A DNA stretch of 23,951 bases from Botryllus schlosseri. Lineage: Eukaryota; Chordata; Ascidiacea; Stolidobranchia; Styelidae. The stretch lies in assembly GCA_000444245.1 (NCBI GenBank), contig ATSW01005164.1, positions 1 to 23,951 of the forward strand. Reading direction: 5' to 3'. The translations under genes and the position numbers were made by a program. The notes beneath the pieces are model-generated. The model searched no databases. It was not told where the DNA came from and saw only the letters and a program-made list of their open reading frames with translations. Each line of letters begins with the position of its first letter. The first letter of the stretch is position 1. Below, piece after piece: positions 18,696 to 23,951 of the stretch.

Positions 18696-18703
18696 TTTTA
18701 ATG

Positions 18704-19290
18704 ATTAGGCTGCTATTACGCAATACGCATGTAAATGTAACTGTATCATAATAATGAATCATCAAACAATCTCGAGTTATATTTGGAAGCGTATACTCAT
18801 CGCTGGTATAATACTTATTATACCGCCATATACCACGATATTCCTACAACCTGTCATTAACTAATCAATTGGTATCAAAGTATTACGATGCATGCAACAT
18901 GAATGAAGAGTCGTTTCCGAAACCTTAGGATTGATGCATCTATCGTTATTCAACCACACGTTGCATTATTGTGCTTTGTCATGTATATAAGTTTAACAAA
19001 TCCAGGTAACCATAGTCACGTCAATATGAAAACCGTCACTTTCAATATATTCTCATACCAGTTTGCCGGCAATCTTCAGAAGCATGATAATTTGAGACTA
19101 TTAGCCTATACACGTATACCAGAACTACTTTGAGCAGAACTAAAACTGAAAAGTGGGCCACAGAATCTGTTCAAGGCAGAAAATGGGAAAATACACTGTA
19201 AACGAGATAAAGCGCAATCGCCAAATCTGCCGCTTGTGGCAGCACAATATCGTGCTGAAGCGCCACGACCGGGAGTGACCTTTAGTGCTG
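18704..19290. other. Intergenic, likely upstream region of the next gene
   Basis: No gene recognised. A perfect 9-bp inverted repeat with a 2-base loop (GGTATAATA CT TATTATACC) lies at 18805-18824. The part after about 19140 may include the promoter and 5' untranslated region of the gene whose exon contains 19351. Confidence 0.35.
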
Positions 19291-19350
19291 TTCTTCAACT
19301 TCCTCTTTTTTCGGCCGTTTCTCGCTCTTTTGCGATGTGGTGTGATCGCG

Positions 19351-19432
19351 ATGACAGGGAATCAGCATGCGGATTTTGAAGCTTTCTTGGCGAGTAACGG
19401 TATTTCATGGCAGCACGTCCAGAAATTGGAAG
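19351..19432 (+). CDS. First coding exon of unrecognised gene, SAM-like N-terminus
   Basis: From the ATG at 19351 the exon reads MTGNQHADFEAFLASNGISW then QHVQKLE and stops at an excellent donor, GAAG|GTAAGT (19433), leaving one base of a codon. The DFEAFLASNGISWQHVQKLEE pattern, completed by the next exon, resembles the first helices of a SAM domain (protein- or RNA-binding five-helix fold). Upstream in-frame codons are also open back to 19285, so an earlier start is possible. An alternative ATG at 19367 in another frame also ends at this donor in phase 0. Function unknown. Confidence 0.5.
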
Positions 19433-19757
19433 GTAAGTATATATGTAATATAGCTTCAGCAATGTGCCCTGTTAACTAGCTAATCGAGGCAGCTTGTGCA
19501 GTTATATTCAGTACATCTTGTGTGGAGTTGGTTGAATGCTGGTGCTAATTGTGATCTATTAGAATGGTTACTATGCAGCTTAGGTTATTATTAGCGTGTA
19601 CTTTTGATAAATGTCTAACGGACAGTCTTGTTATTGGTTGTGCCCCTTTGTTGGGAGTTCATATCGGCTTACAAAACATTTGCTGAAACATCAAGTCTGA
19701 TTTATACATGCAAGCTCTGTCAATTAATGTTATGTTCAAAATTATTTCATATCTCAG

Positions 19758-19810
19758 AGAATGACTTAGATTCGGATATTTTCACCAAGCTTCGTGATAA
19801 AGACCTTTAG
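19758..19810 (+). CDS. Probable second exon, SAM-like, ending in an in-frame TAG
   Basis: The acceptor ATATCTCAG ends at 19757. The first two bases complete the split codon of the previous exon to Glu, giving QKLEENDLDSDIFTKLRDKD and then L, the expected helix 2-4 pattern of a SAM domain (LExNxIDxxxLxxLxDxDL). It then meets TAG at 19808-19810, where a SAM domain should continue. Either the real donor is elsewhere, the exon is alternative, the base is an assembly error or the gene is broken. The phase match with exon 1 argues that the splice is real. Confidence 0.45.
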
Positions 19811-19907
19811 CAAATGACGTACCGTCTGGCGTCTGTTGAGACTACAAGAAGTACGAGCAAATTAACTATGGAAGCTCCGTTCATGCAACTAAATCTTGTT
19901 TTTACAG

Positions 19908-20144
19908 TTATGGGAGGAACTAGCAACTAATGGAGGTCCAGACAATACACGCCATGAATCTTTCTCAGTCGTAGACCCAAACAATCCGTGCGGTGAATCA
20001 GCGTCACTCGCAGAGTCGGACACCACGTTGCCTGTGGATGAGTCGCTCCGTATCGATGTAGAATCACTCGCGCAGTCAGATACCACCCTACCCATAGAGC
20101 CATCAGTCCGGGAGGATATAGGACCTTCAGCCACGCCAATACCG
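19908..20144 (+). CDS. Acidic, Ser/Thr-rich exon with internal repeat
   Basis: The acceptor TTTTTACAG ends at 19907 and a donor GTAATC follows 20144. It reads LWEELATNGGPDNTRHESFS and so on, open only in phase 0. Two copies of an element of about 23 residues, SLAESDTTLPVDESLRID and SLAQSDTTLPIEPSVRED, sit back to back, a low-complexity linker-like segment rich in Ser, Asp and Pro. It does not join in phase to the visible preceding exon end, so the connection is unresolved. Confidence 0.45.
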
Positions 20145-20202
20145 GTAATCATTATTTTGTAATATTTTGCTATGAATTGAGCTAAACTGTCTGTGTCTGC
20201 AG

Positions 20203-20258
20203 CTCATATCTCGGGGAGATGCCGGAGCAACCAATGCAGATCTCCATGTGATGTTATG
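20203..20258 (+). CDS. Possible short exon
   Basis: The acceptor TGTGTCTGCAG ends at 20202. Phase 0 from the previous exon gives LISRGDAGATNADLHVML. Two donors are possible: GTATTT after 20258 (phase 2) or GTGATG after 20247 (phase 0). The choice sets the frame of the next exon and cannot be decided here. Confidence 0.35.
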
Positions 20259-20315
20259 GTATTTATCCGCATAATTCTAGTAAGATTCTATCTTATATTT
20301 CCATCAATATTGCAG

Positions 20316-20543
20316 CCGTCGTGCAGTCCCAAAGACCCTGAACTCGTTGCTCCGATGCCCTTGCTGGTATTCAGCTTCAAAGTTCAGCAAGCGCTCGAAT
20401 CACGTACACTCGTACAGCTTATGTAGACCGCAATCGGCACAAAGGCTTGTCTCTATTCAAGCATCAATACGGACTCCGGCGTTCTCAGCTAACGAAGAAA
20501 GAGATTTCTTGGAACGTTCCCTACCATGGGCGACATCAGACTA
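20316..20543 (+). CDS. Possible exon(s) with a Kozak-like ATG at 20526
   Basis: The acceptor TCAATATTGCAG ends at 20315 and the donor is CTA|GTGAGT (20544), a strong one. Two frames are informative: one is open throughout (ending SANEERDFLERSLPWATSD) but exits the donor in phase 2 and would make TAG with the next exon. Another is open from 20316 to about 20424. In that second frame a new ATG in ACCATGG context at 20526 begins MGDIRL, which joins the next exon in phase 0. This may therefore be the start of a separate gene or transcript. Confidence 0.35.
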
Positions 20544-20630
20544 GTGAGTATGCATGCAATTATGACAACTTCTTATTGCTTTGTTATAGAGGTTATGTGC
20601 CAAGGCTGTTTCTTCACTGTATGTGTATGG

Positions 20631-21344
20631 CAGGGTTGTAACCAAGTCACAAGACTCCGAGTCGCAAGTCAATGTCACTTTTTTAATTTTGACTCGAGTC
20701 CAGTCGAGTCATTTTCAATTGCCACCATCGAGTCAAAGTCATCAAGCAGAGGTTCGAGTCCGAGTCATGGGAATTATGACTCAAGTCCGAGTCTGAGTCA
20801 TTGTGTTGACTGCTCAGTTTCCTGATAAAGTCTTGTTAAACCCACTGTTATAACTCTGTTTGGTGATATCGAATGGTTCGCATTTATGATATACTAATTT
20901 TCCTCACTTTTAATAGTATCTTGCAGTGTTGGGATGACTAGAGTCATGACTTGACTCGAGTCACTTTGCTAAAATGACTTGACTTGACTCGGCGTATCAG
21001 AAATGCGGATTGACTCGTGACTCGTGAGCAAAATTCACTAGCCAATTTCAAGTCATCAAGTAATCGGTGTCGATATTTATCACTGTATCTTGCTATGCTC
21101 GGATGGTTCGCGAAACGCTGGTGTAACCCTTGAAAGTGACCAATCATTCAATGGTCGAGCGTTTCACTTAGCCTCGATTGCTCTCTCACAAATAGATTGA
21201 CCGCAAACAAAGTGATCGAAGCTTACAGCTACATTGTCCAAGTCAAGTCGATACACATATTGACTCGAGTCAAGTCGAGTCATCAGAAAATCGTGACTTG
21301 AGTCCGACTCGAATCGAGTCATGACTCGAGTCATTACAACCCCG
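20631..21344 (+). mobile_element. GACTCGAGTC-family MITE, largest copy, in an intron
   Basis: It begins CAGGGTTGTAACCAAGTC and ends GTCATTACAACCCCG. The flanks GTGTATGG and TTGTATGA share 6 of 8 bases as an aged target duplication. Both arms are packed with GACTCGAGTC and half-words. The middle (about 20821-20925) is unrelated, and a second CAGTGTTGGGATGACT-type start at about 20925 suggests a nested copy. It lies between the GTGAGT donor at 20544 and the acceptor at 21411. No coding sequence. Confidence 0.65.
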
Positions 21345-21411
21345 TTGTATGAATATATTCATAGATCTGATCATATTCTAATCATTCTTAGACACATGCA
21401 TTCTCTTACAG

Positions 21412-21684
21412 GTAAGGGAAGATAACTGGAATTTGATCGCACCAACCACAGTTGAAGAGATCAGAACATACTACGAAAGAATGATGCTCATATTGGATAA
21501 GATATTTGAGGTAAATGCGCAATTCCATTCTGAATTAAATTTGATTGATAATAACCCCTCAATTATTCAATGTTTTCAGTCCAATACTGATGAAGTGAAG
21601 CTGCAACAATTACAATCACAAGTTACCGATCTAAGAATAAACTCGAAAAAGATGACCGCAATATCTGCGTTATCAGTACAACAG
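21412..21684 (+). CDS. Helical/coiled-coil exon of unrecognised gene
   Basis: The acceptor ATTCTCTTACAG ends at 21411 and the donor CAGCAG|GTACTT follows 21684; both ends are phase 0. It reads VREDNWNLIAPTTVEEIRTY, a long helical stretch (YERMMLILDKIFEVNAQF), then DEVKLQQLQSQVTDLRIN, a likely coiled coil, ending ALSVQQ. It joins in frame to MGDIRL from 20526-20543. No family recognised. Confidence 0.55.
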
Positions 21685-21858
21685 GTACTTGTTTATAAGA
21701 TTAATATAACTTTCAGTTTATAACGAATGTATGATTTGAAAATCATGCAATAGCTTGATAACTATGATGACCTTAAGAAGGTTTTTATTGTGAGCATTAT
21801 TGTTGTAATGTCAATGAGTTTCGTAGCACCTTCTGTTAACACAGATGATTGTGCAGAC

Positions 21859-21960
21859 CAGGGGCGGTAAACCCNTGGCCCTCGAAATGGTTTGGAGTNN
21901 TTACAATAAAAAATTTGCCTACATTTTCANGCCCATGACATTCACATCAACAGCAAAACG
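21859..21960 (+). mobile_element. hAT (Charlie-like) left end
   Basis: CAGGGGCGGTAAACCC, followed by TGGCCC, parallels the end at 11352 and Charlie-type termini. It sits 15 bp after an AG acceptor-like site, so it may interrupt a former exon. No right end or duplicated 8-mer was found. Ambiguous bases start here. Confidence 0.45.
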
Positions 21961-21999
21961 TCCGAAGCTCCACATTTGGTGGTTTCAAAGCATGGAAAT

Positions 22000-22534
22000 G
22001 GAAAGATACAGGGATGGATTCTGGCTGATGGCCAAACGAGCAAAGGCCTGGGGCGCAACAAGACGGCTACATTGCCTCTTCCACTCAAGTGCCTCACCTC
22101 AGCTCAAGACCCGCATTTTCCGTGCCACTGTCGAGCAGGCTCTTCTCTACGGAATAGAAGCACTCACGCTGACAGAAAAGCTGGCTAAGACGCTCAACGC
22201 CAACTACGATGTACTCCTCCGCTACGCACTCGGCATCCACCCCCCGGAGCACATATCCACCAATGCACTGCGCAAACTCACAAAAACGGTCCCATGCCGT
22301 TTGCTGGCTACTGAACAACGCTTCCGCCTAATCGGTCATCTAGTGCAGCATCAATACGATCAACAAGTTGCCGCCATCATCAACCACATTCCGACGGAGC
22401 CATGGCGCAGAGGTGGCTGGAATAGAACCACATGGCGCTCGACAATAGAGAACGAGCTAGCGCAACGCGGGCTATCGCCCGAAGACGCCCACGATCGTCC
22501 ACGCTGGAGGCGCTTAACAAGGGCCCAAAACTGA
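22000..22534 (+). mobile_element. LINE reverse-transcriptase C-terminal fragment
   Basis: An open frame of about 175 codons reads AKAWGATRRLHCLFHSS, then RIFRATVEQALLYGIEALTL, then LRYALGIHPPEHIST and RFRLIGHLVQH. This order (AWGAL, FxAxVxxxLLYGxE, LLRxxLxxxxxxHxxN, RxxRxxGHxxR) is the known C-terminal region of RT in L2/RTE-type non-LTR retrotransposons that followed the catalytic core. It differs from the LINE family at 8284-9575. The frame reaches its natural-looking end (TGA at 22532-22534). The core RT and endonuclease are absent, so it is 5' truncated. Confidence 0.75.
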
Positions 22535-22610
22535 TTATCTTTATGTTCTTTTGCCCTTTTATTTAATGGAAAGTCGATATATCTATATTGGGACCTGTCT
22601 TANCCCAAAG

Positions 22611-22738
22611 AATTCCAGCTCCTGGAGTTCGTGCAGTATGTCGTTGTCGGTGANAAGAATAATCAATATGTATCCACCAAACTATNTGATTTTTTTCATA
22701 AATTTGAACAGTCTGCTGCAGCAGAAGACCTTTGTTAG
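22611..22738 (+). CDS. Plausible terminal exon of the unrecognised gene
   Basis: After a pyrimidine-rich run and CCAAAG (acceptor AG at 22609-22610) a frame reads FQLLEFVQYVVVG, then NNQYVSTKL, then DFFHKFEQSAAAEDLC and TAG at 22736-22738. The composition is protein-like and helical, and there is a stop where the repeat-rich 3' flank begins. Two codons contain ambiguous bases. It would enter in phase 1, whereas the exon ending 21684 leaves phase 0, so another exon would be needed between them, perhaps at about 21845 where a hAT end interrupts. Confidence 0.35.
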
Positions 22739-23270
22739 CATTCCATTAGGTTTTACAATCATTNGTTGGTCCATTCGCATTTGAAGTTGGCAATTCTACT
22801 CATGTCTTGTCATATANTGTTNAAGTAATCTGACATTGCAAATATTCCAGCAGTGTCGCNTATCTTTTCGTTATGNTANTTCCTACTTTTANCTTGGCAT
22901 CTAACTGTGAAGGCAGTCAATACTTTTGAATTTGCNCCACCTCGTATTTATTGAAGTTCTAGTGCTGGCTTGTACAAGCAATCTAGTATGGAAAGTATCC
23001 CAGGAACTTGATGGTTCGGTGTCCCTTATCTTTTGTCTATACTTGTTCCCACTTTGGCCATGACATCTAGATATCAGTAAGNAGTAAGTACTATAACTTA
23101 TTTGCACCTCTGAAGTTCTACGTCTGGCATGNCTTNACATNACNTAATGGAAGTATTGTCAAATAGTTCAGTGCTGCTTAGCCCGTTAANTTACAAGTTT
23201 GTTCTTCAATCTTGGCCTCTATGCTAGACATTCAGGTATATGTGCAAGATTTGTAAATTTCGTTTAATGT
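22690..23270. repeat. Degenerate tandem repeat, period about 165 bp
   Basis: Units starting at 22861 (TATCTTTTCG) and 23027 (TATCTTTTGTC) align throughout, including GGCATCTA/GACATCTAG, TTATTGAAGTTCTA/CTCTGAAGTTCTAC and TATGGAAAGTAT/AATGGAAGTATT. Partial units precede (from about 22690) and follow (about 23187). Units have diverged strongly. Most of the ambiguous bases in the window fall in and just before this array. Confidence 0.6.
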
Positions 23271-23279
23271 CTACAAGTG

Positions 23280-23737
23280 CATTTTTTTGATAACATGTTT
23301 TCTTGAAAGCATGCACATCACTTGTTTCGTTTATAGTAAAATGTTCATATATTGCTGGTTTCGAACAGGATAAGTCGTCGAGTACGCCAGATTATTTAGT
23401 AATCCATATCAAGCCGTAGCACAGCTCAGATAGCGCTTGAATCATGAAGCACTATATATAAAGCACATAAATCTTAAATCACAATATACACAGCATCAAG
23501 CACATTTTATTGTGATATCTTTTTGAACATGAAACGTGATATCTTTTATGCTTTTAAAGACACTAAAATATTTACAGTGTAGTTTGAAAACCGCTCGATT
23601 GGACGGACACTTCGCAATTTTCAATTCGTTTGATCTAGCACACGCCAAATTGTAATGTAATGCGCTTGACGCCATTTGTAGTACATATACATAAATGTCA
23701 TCGTACCAAATTTTCAGTTGGCTGAACAAAGCACAGA
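23280..23737. other. 3' flank of the paralogous minus-strand gene
   Basis: AT-rich DNA with no recognised gene. The part nearest 23738 resembles the 3' flank of the first CCCH/RNB-like gene near 4677-4703 (shared AATTTTCAGTT), consistent with a common 3' untranslated region. Confidence 0.4.
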
Positions 23738-23951
23738 TCACATCATCCATATCAAATTTTCACTACCTTGATTTTCAGTACTGCATTGATCTGAGTTTTC
23801 ATAGTCGACATTGATTACTTCGACAATAAACTCAATATCGTCGTAAAACATCATGTCTGGGTTGCGATCCTGATAAAGACTGCAAACCAGGAATTTGACT
23901 TCGCCATCCGACACATTCGATACAACAGCGTGACAAACCCAACTGAGTCGG
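23738..23951 (-). CDS. C-terminus of a second CCCH/RNB-like family gene (partial at right edge)
   Basis: On the minus strand the frame enters from the right edge and reads WVCHAVVSNVSDGEVKFLVC, then FIVEVINVDY and DQCSTENQGSEN, ending at TGA (23738-23740). Over 62 aligned residues it matches the C-terminus of the gene at 4704-7385 at 45 positions (my hand count). There is no stop or frame change in the visible part. The tail after SEN differs (LIWMM versus KMCSNS). The remainder lies outside the window, so whether it is a full gene is unknown. Confidence 0.8.
   Translation of the reverse strand, partial: RLSWVCHAVVSNVSDGEVKFLVCSLYQDRNPDMMFYDDIEFIVEVINVDYENSDQCSTENQGSENLIWMM

Noticed and set aside
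20745-20770. GGTTCGAGTCC as a tRNA B box, suggesting a tRNA gene or SINE
   Set aside because: The word arises from the GAGTC repeats of the MITE; no A box at the right distance, no cloverleaf and no tail.
1-23951. CRISPR array, prokaryotic operon or riboswitch
   Set aside because: The GACTCGAGTC and GTCCTCTTTT repeats lack regular spacers, and the window has spliced animal genes; nothing prokaryotic is present.

Overview
The window looks like invertebrate animal nuclear DNA. It has spliced genes with GT-AG introns, an animal-type POLR3B, 5'-truncated LINE tails and a dense load of hAT-type DNA transposons and MITEs. A tunicate or other invertebrate deuterostome would fit, but nothing here fixes the species. 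Scattered single N bases occur only between about 21875 and 23180.

Layout. 1-96: GC-rich end of a hAT element. 97-825: intronic DNA with degenerate telomere-like AACCCT repeats. 826-2619 (+): the last three coding exons of POLR3B, second-largest subunit of RNA polymerase III; the three exons join in frame to 266 codons plus stop, and the last intron carries MITEs. 3446-3938: a MITE built from GACTCGAGTC words. 3968-4335 and 7832-8273: two copies of one MITE family, in opposite orientation, bracketing a large intronless minus-strand gene (4704-7385). That gene encodes an 893-residue protein with two CCCH zinc fingers and what I read as a catalytically dead RNB (RNase II/R-like) domain, resembling the RNB part of HELZ2 but without helicase motifs. 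The C-terminus of a second family member enters the window at its right end (23738-23951, minus).

8284-9575 and 15100-15596: three 3' tails of one LINE family. 9950-18695: a hAT graveyard, with elements at 9950-11233, 12236-13437 (with a second MITE nested inside at 12485-12683), 15869-16033 and 17138-18695. The last keeps pieces of transposase. Each of these, and the MITE at 7832, has a perfect 8-bp target-site duplication. A possible small secreted cationic protein lies at 14843-15091.

19351-22738 (+) holds the likely exons of one or two host genes I do not recognise: a SAM-like N-terminal piece, a Ser/Thr/Asp-rich exon with an internal repeat, a helical or coiled-coil exon and a plausible terminal exon. 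They are interrupted by a GACTCGAGTC MITE, a hAT end and a LINE reverse-transcriptase fragment, and followed by a degenerate tandem repeat of about 165 bp.

The host genes do not form an obvious functional unit. The most interesting object is the CCCH/pseudo-RNB gene family. Its HELZ2 likeness suggests RNA binding and possibly innate immunity, but that link is inference.
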